Origin: Leptospira brenneri
GTDB lineage: Bacteria; Spirochaetota; Leptospiria; Leptospirales; Leptospiraceae
DNA length: 64,000 nt
Direction: 5' to 3'
Assembly: GCF_002812125.1 (NCBI RefSeq)
Contig: NZ_NPDQ01000007.1
Span: 62,001-126,000, forward strand
Below the pieces are notes generated by a model. The model worked only from the letters and a program-made list of their open reading frames with translations, did not search any database and was not told the origin of the DNA. This document shows positions 9,203 to 19,053 of the stretch, piece after piece (position 1 is the stretch's first letter; each line of letters starts with the position of its first letter). A program made the translations under genes and the position numbers.

Positions 9203-10903
9203 CTATCGGTTTTGGTTTAAATTCATAAAAGAACCGATGGATTCACGTGAAGGTTGGTTGTCTTCCTTCATGTATTTAGCCATCTCTTCGCGTTCTACTG
9301 CTTTATCAAAGTCTTTGATAGAGAGAGAAATCTTCTTATTGTTAGGTTCAATTTTTACAACGACTGTGCGAACAGAATCACCCACTTTGTAAAGATCTTC
9401 TAACTTAATGTTGCGACCATCTGGAATTTCGGAGATATGAACAAGGCCTTCGTAACCTGGTTCTACTTCCACAAACACTCCAAAACTAACGATGGATTTC
9501 ACACGACCTTCCACAAGAGTACCTGGTGGGTATTTTTTGCGAAGAGCCTCGTATGGGTGTTCTGAAAGTTGTTTGAGACCACAGCTGATACGTTGTGCAT
9601 CTAAGTTGACATCTAAGATTTTGTATTGAACCGATTGGCCTTTTTTAAGGAGGTTCAAAGGGTTCTTTTCTTTTTCATCCCAAGTGATGTCGGAGATATG
9701 AATGAGTCCTTCGATTCCACTTTCTACTTCCACGAAAGCACCATATTTAGTGATTCCAGTGATTTTACCTTCGAGCACGTTTCCAGCGCGAACGTTAGCA
9801 GAGAGAGCTTCCCAAGGGTTAGGAAGGAGTTGTTTTAGTCCAAGAGACAAACGTCTTGCTTCGAAATCAATGTCTAGAATTTCGGAATCAACTTCTTGGC
9901 CTTTTTTCAAAACATCTTTTGGATGAGGTGGTTTTTTTGCCCAAGAAAGTTCTGTGGTATGGATGAGTCCTTCCAGACCTTCTTTGAGTTCAACGAAAGC
10001 ACCAAAGTTAGTAAGGGAAGTTACGATTCCTCGTACCACCATTCCTTTCTCGAGTTCTTTCTTTGCCCAAATCCAAGGATCTTCATAGAGTTGTTTGATC
10101 CCAAGAGAAAGTTTATTATTCTCTTTATCTACTTCCAAAACAACCACTTCTACTTCGGCACCGATGTTGAAGTATTGTTTGAAAGGAGCGAATTTTTTAT
10201 AAGAAATATCGTTTTGACGTAGAAGCCCTACTACTTCGTAAACAGAAAGGAAAACACCAAAATTGGCAATTTTCACAACCTTACCGTTGACTTTGTCGCC
10301 AACTTTTACTTTGCCAAGAAGTTCTTCCCACTTCTCGCCGTTGATTTCATCAAGGAGGGTTTTACGAGAAACTACACCAGTTCTCGTTTTTTCATTGAGT
10401 TCAATGATTTTGAATGAAAACTCTTTTCCACCTTCTGTGGATTCTTTAAAACGAACGCCTACATGAGAAGCAGGTAGGAAAAGTTGAATTCCTTCGCTTT
10501 CTACGAGGTAACCTTTGTTTTTTACTTCTCCGACAATTTTACCAGAGAGAGGGTATCCGTTTTGGCTTGCATCTTTAATGGTTTCCCAACCAACTCGTTG
10601 GTCCGCTTCTTTTTTGGAAAGGACACAATATCCGTCGACCCGTTTCTTAATGATCGCACTGACTTTTTCACCGCGTTTTGGCGTTTCAGAAAAGTCTTCA
10701 CGAGGAACTCGAGCTTCTAATTTTTCTCCAATATCAAGGAAAACAGTGTCACCAATGACATCGACTACAGTCCCTTCAATGAGGGTACCTTTTCCTGCGG
10801 AGTTCTCTTGCTCTTGTGCCTGTGACTGCGATTCCCACTTCTCTAATAATTCGCCGAAGGAAGTGGTCTCATTTTTGGGGGAGGATGGGTTGGTTGAATT
10901 CAA
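9203..10903 (-). CDS. rpsA: 30S ribosomal protein S1
   Basis: 566 residues with six S1 (OB-fold) RNA-binding domains at about 39-100, 116-180, 200-270, 286-358, 373-445 and 460-530. The last four are the most regular, with motifs such as [17 protein letters not shown] and [17 protein letters not shown], each ending in a [11 protein letters not shown] strand. S1 holds mRNA at the ribosome during initiation. The best start is TTG at 10903: an in-frame stop lies just upstream and no ATG is available near the N-terminus. There is no clear Shine-Dalgarno there. It follows cmk by 20 bases, the classic cmk-rpsA order. Confidence 0.93.
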   Translation of the reverse strand: MNSTNPSSPKNETTSFGELLEKWESQSQAQEQENSAGKGTLIEGTVVDVIGDTVFLDIGEKLEARVPREDFSETPKRGEKVSAIIKKRVDGYCVLSKKEADQRVGWETIKDASQNGYPLSGKIVGEVKNKGYLVESEGIQLFLPASHVGVRFKESTEGGKEFSFKIIELNEKTRTGVVSRKTLLDEINGEKWEELLGKVKVGDKVNGKVVKIANFGVFLSVYEVVGLLRQNDISYKKFAPFKQYFNIGAEVEVVVLEVDKENNKLSLGIKQLYEDPWIWAKKELEKGMVVRGIVTSLTNFGAFVELKEGLEGLIHTTELSWAKKPPHPKDVLKKGQEVDSEILDIDFEARRLSLGLKQLLPNPWEALSANVRAGNVLEGKITGITKYGAFVEVESGIEGLIHISDITWDEKEKNPLNLLKKGQSVQYKILDVNLDAQRISCGLKQLSEHPYEALRKKYPPGTLVEGRVKSIVSFGVFVEVEPGYEGLVHISEIPDGRNIKLEDLYKVGDSVRTVVVKIEPNNKKISLSIKDFDKAVEREEMAKYMKEDNQPSRESIGSFMNLNQNR

Positions 10904-10923
10904 TGGTTACCGGGATACAAAAC

Positions 10924-11676
10924 CTAGATTTGCCCAGAGGATGAAACCTTGGACAGGATAGTATTTAGGACAGTTTCTGTGTCGAGGGTGCTCGTGTCAA
11001 TTAGGATTGCGTCGGAAGCCTGTTTCAGGGGAGCCACGGTCCGGGTGGTGTCACTTTCATCCCGGGCCTCAATCTCGTCCTGGATGTGTTTTAGGTCCGC
11101 TTTGAAGCCTTTTGTGATTAATTCATCGTAACGGCGTTTGGCTCGGACTTCCACAGAGGCAGTTAGAAAGAATTTAAATTTGGATTTAGGAAAAACTTCT
11201 GTCCCAATATCCCTGCCATCCATGACCAATTTGTGTTTTCCAGCAAATTCTCGGATGTGGTGGTTGATGATTTCTCGAAAAGCCCGCCTTGGGGCGATGT
11301 AACGAATTTTTTTAGTGATTTCTGGATCTCGGATTTCAGCACTTATGTCCCGATCTCCTAAAAACATCAAATTTTCCCCTGTGGAAGAAAGTTCACAGTG
11401 TACGGGAATTTTTGCCACAGAAAATCCGAACTGCGCTTCGTCTTTTTCCAAAAGTGTCGCATCGCTTAAATCTTCAGCATAAAAAGGAAATTTAGATTCG
11501 TCTTGTTTTGTTTCTAAAAATTTTTCCCATATAGCAAGAGTTAATCCACGATAAAAGGCGCCCGAATCCAAGTAAAGATATCCAATCTTATGGGCGATCA
11601 TACGTGCGAGTGTACTTTTCCCGGAACCTGCAGGCCCATCAATGGCAATGACGTTTTCTATATTCAGATGATTCAT
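10924..11676 (-). CDS. cmk: Cytidylate kinase
   Basis: 250 residues. The P-loop IDGPAGSGKSTLAR is at residues 12-25, YLDSGAFYRGLT follows, and the later motifs are VMDGRDIGTEVFP and RDESDTTRTVAPL. All are standard for bacterial CMP kinase, which phosphorylates CMP and dCMP in the cytosol. It is the first gene of the minus-strand cmk-rpsA-TPR-hisG-rpmF-plsX-fabG run. The promoter should lie between 11677 and 11820, where the divergent kinase gene also begins. Confidence 0.93.
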   Translation of the reverse strand: MNHLNIENVIAIDGPAGSGKSTLARMIAHKIGYLYLDSGAFYRGLTLAIWEKFLETKQDESKFPFYAEDLSDATLLEKDEAQFGFSVAKIPVHCELSSTGENLMFLGDRDISAEIRDPEITKKIRYIAPRRAFREIINHHIREFAGKHKLVMDGRDIGTEVFPKSKFKFFLTASVEVRAKRRYDELITKGFKADLKHIQDEIEARDESDTTRTVAPLKQASDAILIDTSTLDTETVLNTILSKVSSSGQI

Positions 11677-11819
11677 GTGTTTATATTCTAAAACTAGAAT
11701 TGGAATTGATTTCGTCCAGACGAATTCTTTCTAAGCTTAGGCTAACCGGTGGTAAACGATTTTACCTTGACATCTGTTTCTTCCCTCTTAGCGTCAACAG
11801 CACTCAAGGCGGAGCGCTG

Positions 11820-13340
11820 GTGAAACTTAGAAATCGAAATCTAGATCCTGAGAAAATTGCAGACTTCGAATGTTTCCGAAGCGGGGTTTTAGAACTCATC
11901 GTTGGGAATACCATCCTTTCCGAAACCTTAACTGAAATTGTAAGAGGGATTGAAACCCTCAATCCTTCCATGCTTTGTTCTGTCATTCTCATCGAGAATT
12001 CAAAAATCAAAATTGCCTCTGCCCCTTCTCTACCAAAAATTTATAATGATGCGATTGAAGGGGAAACCATCGGTCCGAGTGTGGGTTCTTGTGGAACAGC
12101 CGCTTACACTGGCAAACGAGTCATTGTAGAAAACATCGAAACAAGTCCTCTTTGGACAAAATATAAGAATGTGGCTTTACAAGAAAAACTTCTGTCTTGT
12201 TGGTCTGAACCAATCAAGTCTCACAGAGATGAAGTCATAGGTACTTTTGCCATTTACCAACATGAAATTGCAAGCCCTAATGAATTTGATATCTTTATCA
12301 TATCGGAAGCCGCGAGCCTTGTCAACATCGCCATCGAAAAATCAATTGTCTCTGAAAAACTCACAGAAAGCGAAAGGCGGTTTCGAGATTTTTTTGAAAA
12401 GAACTCTTCGGTTATGTTAATCATCGAACCAAACACGGGAGAAATCATCAGTGCCAACCAAGCTGCCGTGGGATATTATGGTTACCCTCACGAAATTTTA
12501 ACCAAGATGAAAATTGATGAAATCAATATTCTACCGAGTGAAGAAATCAAAGCAGAAAGAATCCGTGCACTGAAAGAAGAAAGAAATTATTTTTCTTTTC
12601 CACACAAATTGGCAAGTGGCGAAATCAAACAAGTGGAAGTTTATTCCACTCCCATAGAAACTAGCAACCGTTCTTTACTTTTTTCCATTGTCCATGATGT
12701 TACAGAAAGAAAAACGGCAGAAGAAAAAGTAAAATCCCTTCTTTCAGAAAAAGAAATCATCCTTAGAGAAGTTCATCATCGAATCAAAAATAATATGACT
12801 ATCCTCAGTAATCTTTTAGATTTACAGGCCGGGTCACAAGAAAACGAAGAGATTCGAAATTCTCTCAAAGATGCAACAAGTCGAATTAGAACCATGGCTC
12901 TTCTCTATGATAAATTGTATTCCGGGAAGGGTTTTCGGGAATCACGACTGGATGAATACTTAGTTCCGTTAGCAAAAGAAATCATTTCTTTATTTCCTTA
13001 TCCAGTAAAACTAAATACAGAGATTGCTCCTTTAGAATTATCAGCAGGACAGCTCCAAACAATTGGTATCATTGTCAATGAACTTCTCACAAACAGTGTA
13101 AAATACGCAAGGCAAACCAGTAAGGAATTAGAAATCACCATCAAAGCTTATAGAGAAGGTCAAAATTTCCAATTATTCATTAGCGATAATGGCAAAGGTT
13201 TTGACCCTCAGATGGGAAACCCCGACAAAATGGGATTTGGTTTGACTTTGGTGAGTATGCTCACCAAACAAATCAATGGGGTTATTAGCTTTCGAGGAGA
13301 CAAGGGAGCAGAATATTTAATTTCAGTTCCAATCAAATAA
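11820..13340 (+). CDS. Sensor histidine kinase: GAF, PAS, HisKA_2-type
   Basis: 506 residues from the start I chose, cytosolic. An N-terminal GAF-like domain (SVGSCGTAAYTGKRVIVENI is typical) covers about residues 20-165. A PAS domain (about 180-290) is followed by an HisKA_2/HWE-like dimerisation box, EVHHRIKNNMTILSNLL, with phospho-acceptor His near residue 319. The ATPase region has NELLTNSVKYA and GKGFDP...GFGLTLV. The open frame extends upstream to TTG 11700, but GTG 11820 has GGCGGAG placed 5 bases before it, so I prefer it. No response regulator is adjacent, so this is an orphan kinase. The ligand is unknown. Confidence 0.85.
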   Translation: MKLRNRNLDPEKIADFECFRSGVLELIVGNTILSETLTEIVRGIETLNPSMLCSVILIENSKIKIASAPSLPKIYNDAIEGETIGPSVGSCGTAAYTGKRVIVENIETSPLWTKYKNVALQEKLLSCWSEPIKSHRDEVIGTFAIYQHEIASPNEFDIFIISEAASLVNIAIEKSIVSEKLTESERRFRDFFEKNSSVMLIIEPNTGEIISANQAAVGYYGYPHEILTKMKIDEINILPSEEIKAERIRALKEERNYFSFPHKLASGEIKQVEVYSTPIETSNRSLLFSIVHDVTERKTAEEKVKSLLSEKEIILREVHHRIKNNMTILSNLLDLQAGSQENEEIRNSLKDATSRIRTMALLYDKLYSGKGFRESRLDEYLVPLAKEIISLFPYPVKLNTEIAPLELSAGQLQTIGIIVNELLTNSVKYARQTSKELEITIKAYREGQNFQLFISDNGKGFDPQMGNPDKMGFGLTLVSMLTKQINGVISFRGDKGAEYLISVPIK

Positions 13341-13347
13341 ACTAATC

Positions 13348-14931
13348 TTATAAGACTGGGAAGGTATACCGAAATCTTTTTTTGGAATTCCCGAGATAAG
13401 CAAACTCCATTCGAAGATTTTCGATTTGGTTTGCATCGTTCCCACTATCAAAATAAAAACGAATTTCTTTCTCCATAGTTCTACGATAAAAATAGTTCTC
13501 CTTGATATAATCATACATTTGGAGATACAACATTTGATCTTCTTTGGATAGTTTTGCATTTGGTTTTTCTGCGCTCCTACTTGCAAACCTTAGTTTTCCA
13601 TTCAATGTATGCATATTGGCTGATAGTAAAAAATTGAGAGCAGAGGTTTGGTCCATCTGGATCACAAGCGGAAGTTTCACTTGGTTACAATTCCAATAGA
13701 AACGAAGGGTTGGTTCCTCAACGTTTACCTCCTTCCAATAAAACTCCATTTCGTTTTTAGTATCACAGAACTCATTTGATTTCTCATCTGAATTGGGGAT
13801 ACGAACGGTGGTTTTTGGAAAAGTAGAAAATACAGTTTGTCTTTCGCTGTAATGGGAAAACACTCCGTGAGGGATCCATACTTTTTCCTCAAGTTTGAGA
13901 ACCACTTCTCTGGCCTTCCCTTCTCCATTTCGTTTTTTTATTTCCTCATATAGAGACTTAGAGAGTGTATTCACAAACTCGGGAAAAAAACGATCTCCTG
14001 CATTTGTTTTTGTGATCGCTTGAAAAATAGTAACATCTGCTAATTCATCCCCAACTAAGTCCCGATACTGCCATAACAAGGATGGAATGAAGGAAAAATC
14101 TTTTTTAAAATCGGATTCGATGGTTGCATCATAGTATCCAATCTTTTGATCCAAACGAAAGGTAGAAACTAAAAGTTGGCGTTTGACGGCTTCACATGTT
14201 TTGTGAGTGTAAAGTTCTGGATGACCAAGTAAAGAAGCTGCATAATAATCAGAAATTCCTTCCGCCAGAGAGCGACCAATCGCGTTATTTCCCAAATACT
14301 TCCCTGTAATCAAATGAGTATATTCATGATAAATGGCATCTGGACAAGATGCAGTGTCGATGATTCTTTCGAAAGCAAATGTATTGAGTATCGGGAAATC
14401 CCATTTAGGAGCAAACCACAACTCCGTATTCCAATTGCCTGTAGATTCTGCTGCAGGAATGGTTAATGCAGTATTTTTAAGCGAAACTTTCGAATCCACA
14501 TAACTAGTCGGCGAATAGGCAAATGGTGCATCAACCCGAACAATTATCTTTGGTTGGAAACTGGTAACTTTATCTTTTGTTCCAGAGAGAATGACTATAT
14601 TTTTAAATTTGGATTCTATTTTACGAAGTTGGAATCCCAAAGTTAATAATTTCAAATTTCCTTCCACCTTCTCTATAGGGATTGGCCCTTTGTCCAACTC
14701 TGAATGGATGGAAAAATTTTCTAAAATATAATGTGTTGGAGATTGAAGACCCAATTCATCTAGTGTTATGTTTTTATGTATGAATCGCTTCCGGCCTTCT
14801 TCCCAATCTAAAACTTGGTTTTCCCTTTTTACCTCTGCAGATAAGCCAAAACCAAAAATCAATGTAAAAACAGAAAACAAAATATAGATAACTTGTCTTT
14901 TGTTACTTCCTCTAAACTTCATGTTCTTCAT
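13348..14931 (-). CDS. Secreted HExxH zinc metalloprotease-like protein
   Basis: 527 residues from ATG 14931. This start gives a normal signal peptide (basic residues, then YILFSVFTLIFGFGLSAE). An upstream start at 15054 would overlap the next gene and add a non-signal extension. The region CPDAIYHEYTHLITGKYLG holds an HExxH motif. About 20 residues on is LAEGISDYYAASLLG, whose Glu fits the third zinc ligand of gluzincin peptidases. Overall the family is not recognised. It faces a small secreted-protein gene upstream by 112 bases. Substrate unknown. It converges on the histidine kinase gene with only 7 bases between the stops. Confidence 0.65.
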   Translation of the reverse strand: MKNMKFRGSNKRQVIYILFSVFTLIFGFGLSAEVKRENQVLDWEEGRKRFIHKNITLDELGLQSPTHYILENFSIHSELDKGPIPIEKVEGNLKLLTLGFQLRKIESKFKNIVILSGTKDKVTSFQPKIIVRVDAPFAYSPTSYVDSKVSLKNTALTIPAAESTGNWNTELWFAPKWDFPILNTFAFERIIDTASCPDAIYHEYTHLITGKYLGNNAIGRSLAEGISDYYAASLLGHPELYTHKTCEAVKRQLLVSTFRLDQKIGYYDATIESDFKKDFSFIPSLLWQYRDLVGDELADVTIFQAITKTNAGDRFFPEFVNTLSKSLYEEIKKRNGEGKAREVVLKLEEKVWIPHGVFSHYSERQTVFSTFPKTTVRIPNSDEKSNEFCDTKNEMEFYWKEVNVEEPTLRFYWNCNQVKLPLVIQMDQTSALNFLLSANMHTLNGKLRFASRSAEKPNAKLSKEDQMLYLQMYDYIKENYFYRRTMEKEIRFYFDSGNDANQIENLRMEFAYLGNSKKRFRYTFPVL

Positions 14932-15043
14932 TTTTTTATACTCTATCGATTCTATTCTTAAGAAGAGATCTTGTTTCGCATCGCCATTTAAAATGGATGG
15001 AAACAAGATCAAATTATTTTTATTTGTGAGATTAAAGAAAGGA

Positions 15044-15469
15044 TTAGAATCCAATTCCTACAGAATCATACATCCCGCCACTCACTATGTTTCCAAATCC
15101 ACCAGCATGAACCACGAGTCCTACCACTGCAACTACAGTCACAGAAGCTAAAACATTTTCAAAAACTCTAAAGTTTGCTCCATGTAAGTAGTTCCCTGTG
15201 GATTTTTTTAATTGAATGGAAGAAACAATTTTATCCATATCTTGGTCGAGAGTTCCTGCAAACTCAGCATTTTTGATCTCTCTACTGATACGAACAAATT
15301 CCTCAGGAGTGATATGAGCTTTTAAATACTCATTCGCGTCTTTGTTTGTCATTCCGTTAGTTACAAGAACTTTTGCGACTTCCTTTACACTCATTTGATT
15401 TGCTGGTGCAGCGAATGTGACTTGCGAAGCAAACACGATAGCAATTACTAAACTAATTTTCTTTTTCAT
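15044..15469 (-). CDS. Small secreted protein of unknown function
   Basis: 141 residues. A clear signal peptide (MKKKISLVIAIVFASQVTFAA) is followed by a helical, charged region and then a hydrophobic segment (about residues 106-128, VLASVTVVAVVGLVVHAGG). The tail is Gly-rich. I do not recognise the family. The second hydrophobic stretch suggests it stays associated with the inner membrane or inserts in an envelope layer. It lies upstream of the metalloprotease gene on the same strand, so they may be co-expressed. Confidence 0.65.
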   Translation of the reverse strand: MKKKISLVIAIVFASQVTFAAPANQMSVKEVAKVLVTNGMTNKDANEYLKAHITPEEFVRISREIKNAEFAGTLDQDMDKIVSSIQLKKSTGNYLHGANFRVFENVLASVTVVAVVGLVVHAGGFGNIVSGGMYDSVGIGF

Positions 15470-15592
15470 GTGATTATCCTTTGGATCAAATTTGTTTAGA
15501 GGAAATTTTTCAAAATTTCTCTCTCAAACTTGAATCCATCCTACTACGAAAAAGAATGAGAATCGTCTGGATCGATCGAATTGGAATGAAAA

Positions 15593-16726
15593 CTACGACC
15601 GGATGGATCGAACTGGATGTTTTTTAAGAATTTTTTCTCTATATTCTCTGGGAGTGGTTCCAGTTTCTTTTTTGAATGCTTCATTAAAGGTAGATTTAGA
15701 ACCGAAACCTACATCATAGGCAATGGCAAGGAGGGATCTTTCCGGTTCCTTTTCGATTTTTTCCTTTGCTTCATTCACCCGGTAAAGGTTTGTATATTGA
15801 TAAAAACTAAGTTTGATCTCTGTATTTAAAAATTCGGAAAGTTGGTGAGAACTAAGATCCATTCTTTCTGATAATTCGCGAAGGCTTAGTTTTTCTTCTC
15901 GGTAAATCTTTTCTGTTTCGAATAAATCTTGGAGTTTTTGACGAACTTGATTTCGATCTAATTTAGAAATCTGTGAGATTTTTTCTTTCTTTTCCTCTTC
16001 TACAATTTTTCGAACTTCCAAAAAGAAATCAGGATAACTTTGTCTTAACACATATAAAAAACATAAAAACAATCCAATGGCGATCCCGGAAAATTGGTGA
16101 GCCATTTGGCCTCCATTTGCTAGTGTAACGAGGCCATAAAGTGATAACGCCAAACAAAATCCGACAATGGTAAACCCAATTCTTAATGTATAATTTTTTC
16201 TAAATGTACTCCAACGAATCTGCTTTGAAATCCTTCTAAAAATCCGCAACATACACCAAATATAAATCAAAATGATAGGCAAAACCAGAAACAGTGGCCG
16301 AGCTAAAAATGGATTCTGGCCTTGGTTCAGAGATTCAAAGTATGATTTTTGATTCAAAAAATTCCAAATGATGATCAAAATAAATAGGGAAACAAGAGGA
16401 ACAATGCGGTAAGAAAGCCTCCGAAAAGAACGAAACTTTCCTTCTAAAATTGTAAGGAAGTATTCATCAAGTAAAACTCCAAGACAAGCAACGACAGGCA
16501 AATCTGTTAAGAATAAGGGATACAACCACTTGATTTTCCCTGAAGAAATTAAGTAAAAATTGAATAAGAAGTAACTAGTTCCCAGGAAAATGATCCCAAG
16601 CAGAATTTGTTTTCTATTTTTATGATAACTAAAAAACTCACCGATCGCATACAAGGACCCAAGTAATGCGGAAAATAAAAGGAAAAAATTTAAGTATTCG
16701 TTGAAAGATGGGATAGGAGAAGCCAT
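15593..16726 (-). CDS. AraC-family regulator with a membrane sensor domain
   Basis: 377 residues. The first ~230 residues form about seven transmembrane helices. The C-terminal ~110 residues contain two helix-turn-helix motifs typical of AraC proteins: SLRELSERMDLSSHQLSEFLN and LLAIAYDVGFGSKSTFNEAFKKETGTTPREYR. The linker is charged and coiled-coil-like (EVRKIVEEEKKEKISQI). Such one-component membrane regulators sense a signal at the membrane and bind DNA directly. The target is unknown; the small secreted protein and protease genes immediately downstream are candidates by position. The 123-base gap after the gene (15470-15592) probably holds the promoter of the small secreted-protein gene. 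Confidence 0.8.
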   Translation of the reverse strand: MASPIPSFNEYLNFFLLFSALLGSLYAIGEFFSYHKNRKQILLGIIFLGTSYFLFNFYLISSGKIKWLYPLFLTDLPVVACLGVLLDEYFLTILEGKFRSFRRLSYRIVPLVSLFILIIIWNFLNQKSYFESLNQGQNPFLARPLFLVLPIILIYIWCMLRIFRRISKQIRWSTFRKNYTLRIGFTIVGFCLALSLYGLVTLANGGQMAHQFSGIAIGLFLCFLYVLRQSYPDFFLEVRKIVEEEKKEKISQISKLDRNQVRQKLQDLFETEKIYREEKLSLRELSERMDLSSHQLSEFLNTEIKLSFYQYTNLYRVNEAKEKIEKEPERSLLAIAYDVGFGSKSTFNEAFKKETGTTPREYREKILKKHPVRSIRS

Positions 16727-16985
16727 TGGTACACCAGATTAAAAAGATCTAAATCCACTTGATTGTTAAAATTAGACGTAAACGAACAAAGTATCAATCA
16801 TTACTCTCGTCTCTTTCCTTCTGAAATGGAAATATTTTTCCAAGATGATTTAACACAGGTTCGGAAAACTTCGAACACAATTTGTCCGATTCGATCGAAA
16901 CCGATTTTTTTATAGGTAAGGATTGATCCACTCAGACGACGATCATTTCTTTTTAAGATATCCTCTAATCATAAAGAGGTACCCA

Positions 16986-17645
16986 ATGTCTTTTGTCAGT
17001 TTTTCCGCTCCCGCACCAACTCTCAGAGAAAAAACCAATTTCCCTTTGTCTTCTAAAGATACAATCGATCACAATGCTACTGTCAAAAGTGAAGATAAAT
17101 CACTTCTGGAAGGAAGTGTTTTATACCATAGTCATTTATCGATTTCTCTATCAGCCATTGATATGACTTTCTATTGGAAAAGATGCGATGTATTGTCCAA
17201 TTTCATTTCTCAGTTTTATTTTCATTCTTATGAATCAAAACACTTAGACAAAAATGCAATTTCTACCATCATCAACGAACTAGTAGAAAATGCGGCCAAG
17301 TATTCTGATAAAGAAAATAGTAAAATTTTTGTAGAGATCAAAGACTTAGGAACAAGTTTACGAGTGGAAGTCAAAAACAGAGTGAGCCCATGGATCAAAG
17401 CAATTTTTGAAAACAAAATCCAAATGATCCAATCGGGAAACATAGACCAATTGTATTTTGAGGCGTTGGAATCACGAAATCATGGAACAGGCAATATGGG
17501 AATTGGATTACTGATGCTTTTAAAGGATTACCAATTAAAACTAGCATACGAATTTACCAAAATGGACGATTCTAGTTTTGATGTGACCATCCGCGTTCAT
17601 ATCCCAGCAGAACCAGGTTCATCTGATCTTATTTTTCAAAATTAA
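16986..17645 (+). CDS. Stand-alone HATPase-fold regulatory protein
   Basis: 219 residues from ATG 16986, which has AAAGAGG 6 bases upstream; the open frame extends 21 codons further without such a site. It contains an N-box-like INELVENAAKYS near residue 95 and a later glycine motif, GTGNMGIGLLML, as in GHKL ATPases. There is no His phosphorylation box, transmembrane helix or receiver domain. That layout resembles anti-sigma-factor serine kinases (RsbW-like) or related ATP-binding switches. No sigma factor or antagonist is adjacent. The HDOD protein at 60517-62037 has a similar N-terminal fold. Its 3' end lies in a perfect inverted repeat (17620-17654). Confidence 0.65.
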   Translation: MSFVSFSAPAPTLREKTNFPLSSKDTIDHNATVKSEDKSLLEGSVLYHSHLSISLSAIDMTFYWKRCDVLSNFISQFYFHSYESKHLDKNAISTIINELVENAAKYSDKENSKIFVEIKDLGTSLRVEVKNRVSPWIKAIFENKIQMIQSGNIDQLYFEALESRNHGTGNMGIGLLMLLKDYQLKLAYEFTKMDDSSFDVTIRVHIPAEPGSSDLIFQN

Positions 17646-17654
17646 GATCAGATG
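17620..17654. terminator. Perfect 12-bp inverted repeat at a convergent gene junction
   Basis: CATCTGATCTTA (17620-17631) is the exact reverse complement of TAAGATCAGATG (17643-17654), with an 11-base A/T loop between them. The stop codon of the plus-strand gene is inside the right arm, and the aroA stop is 26 bases further on. A stem at a tail-to-tail junction may end transcription in both directions. The stem is A/T-rich and lacks a good T tract, so it may instead protect mRNA 3' ends. Confidence 0.45.
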
Positions 17655-17679
17655 TTAATTCAAATCGTTACCATCTTTT

Positions 17680-18966
17680 TTAAAATGATTTTAGGATTTC
17701 GAAAAAACCTGGGAAACTTGTATCTACCCAACTTGTATCATCAAACGTCAGTTCTACGCCAGAAAGTTTGGACAGAATTGCAAAACTCATTGCAATTCTA
17801 TGATCCATAAAAGTTTCGATGGCACAAGGTTGGATTTTTCCTACTTCACCAAATTCGTATCCATCTTTGGATTCGTTTACAGTGATCCCAAGTCTTTCCA
17901 AATTGGAAACCATGGATAAAATACGATCAGATTCCTTAGCTCGGAGTTCTTCTGCATGGGAAATTTGGAATCCACCTTCTGAAAATAAACCAGCAATGGT
18001 AAGGATGGGAATTTCATCGATGATGGATGGAATTAAATCTTCTGTGATGACAGTTCTTTTTAGTTTTGAAGGATATACAAGTAAATCACCAATCTCTTCA
18101 CCACATTCTTGGCGTTTGGCGATAACTTCAATTCGTCCGCCCATATTTTTTAGAACCGTTAAAATTCCGACTCTGGAAGGGTTGAGCCCAATGTTACGAA
18201 TCAGAAGTGGTTCACTCCCCCCCGCACACAAACCAAAAACAATATAAAAAGCAGCACTTGATATATCTCCAGGAATGACAAACTTAGCACCTTCAAAATG
18301 ATATGGTGGTTTGACTGTGAAGTGGACGGGTGAATGGTGCTCGATATTCCCACCCAAAAACCGAATCATATTTTCTGTATGATCTCTGGAAACTTCGGCT
18401 TCTTTGTATTCGATAGAGATTTCAGAGGAGAGAGCCGCAAGCACCAGCGCACTTTTGATTTGGGCCGAAGCAATGGGGCTTGTATAAGAATAAGTTTTTA
18501 ATTGTTTTCCTGCGACACGGAGTGGTGCCCGATCATTTCCTTCTACGGAAATAATTTCTGCCCCCATTTCGCGAAGTGGATTCATTATCCTTGCCATAGG
18601 CCGTTTGCAGAGAGAGGCGTCCCCAGTCAGCGTGGCCGTGAACCCAGGAAGACCAGCCAAAAGTCCGGCAGAGAGGCGAATTCCTGTCCCAGCATTTCCA
18701 AAATCCAAAACCTTTTCCGGAGACTTTAAGTTGTTTTTCCCTGGACTTTGGATGGAATAACTTCCTTTGCCGATGGACTCTACCGAAAGCCCTAAAGACG
18801 CAAAACAATTTAAGGTATGAAGAGGATCTTCCCCTTCTAAAAATCCATGAATTTCCGATTTTCCATGGGAGAGTGCACTAAAGAGTACTGATCTATGGGA
18901 TATAGACTTATCTCCTGGGACATAAATTTCTTTTTTGGCACTTAATTTGATTTGGGGCTTCAACAT
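17680..18966 (-). CDS. aroA: 3-phosphoshikimate 1-carboxyvinyltransferase (EPSP synthase)
   Basis: 428 residues from ATG 18966. A longer open frame begins at 19053, but starting at [20 protein letters not shown] gives the normal family length. Motifs seen are [28 protein letters not shown] (usual LGNAGT), [13 protein letters not shown] and the C-terminal ELRAKESDR and [12 protein letters not shown] synthase joins shikimate-3-phosphate and PEP in the aromatic amino-acid pathway. It diverges from the cNMP-binding-like gene with about 90 bases between the starts. The chorismate it leads to feeds tryptophan, made by trpBA elsewhere in this window. Confidence 0.93.
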   Translation of the reverse strand: MLKPQIKLSAKKEIYVPGDKSISHRSVLFSALSHGKSEIHGFLEGEDPLHTLNCFASLGLSVESIGKGSYSIQSPGKNNLKSPEKVLDFGNAGTGIRLSAGLLAGLPGFTATLTGDASLCKRPMARIMNPLREMGAEIISVEGNDRAPLRVAGKQLKTYSYTSPIASAQIKSALVLAALSSEISIEYKEAEVSRDHTENMIRFLGGNIEHHSPVHFTVKPPYHFEGAKFVIPGDISSAAFYIVFGLCAGGSEPLLIRNIGLNPSRVGILTVLKNMGGRIEVIAKRQECGEEIGDLLVYPSKLKRTVITEDLIPSIIDEIPILTIAGLFSEGGFQISHAEELRAKESDRILSMVSNLERLGITVNESKDGYEFGEVGKIQPCAIETFMDHRIAMSFAILSKLSGVELTFDDTSWVDTSFPGFFEILKSF

Positions 18967-19053
18967 GTTGTATTTTTCTAAAAAGTATTTTGCAATTTGG
19001 TGCTTCTTTATTAGGTTTTGACGGAAACCAAAGTTTCTCGAACGAACAACCAA

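Noticed and set aside
9626..10961. Several plus-strand frames of 67-148 residues opposite rpsA
   Set aside because: They are antisense shadows of a highly conserved six-domain ribosomal protein.
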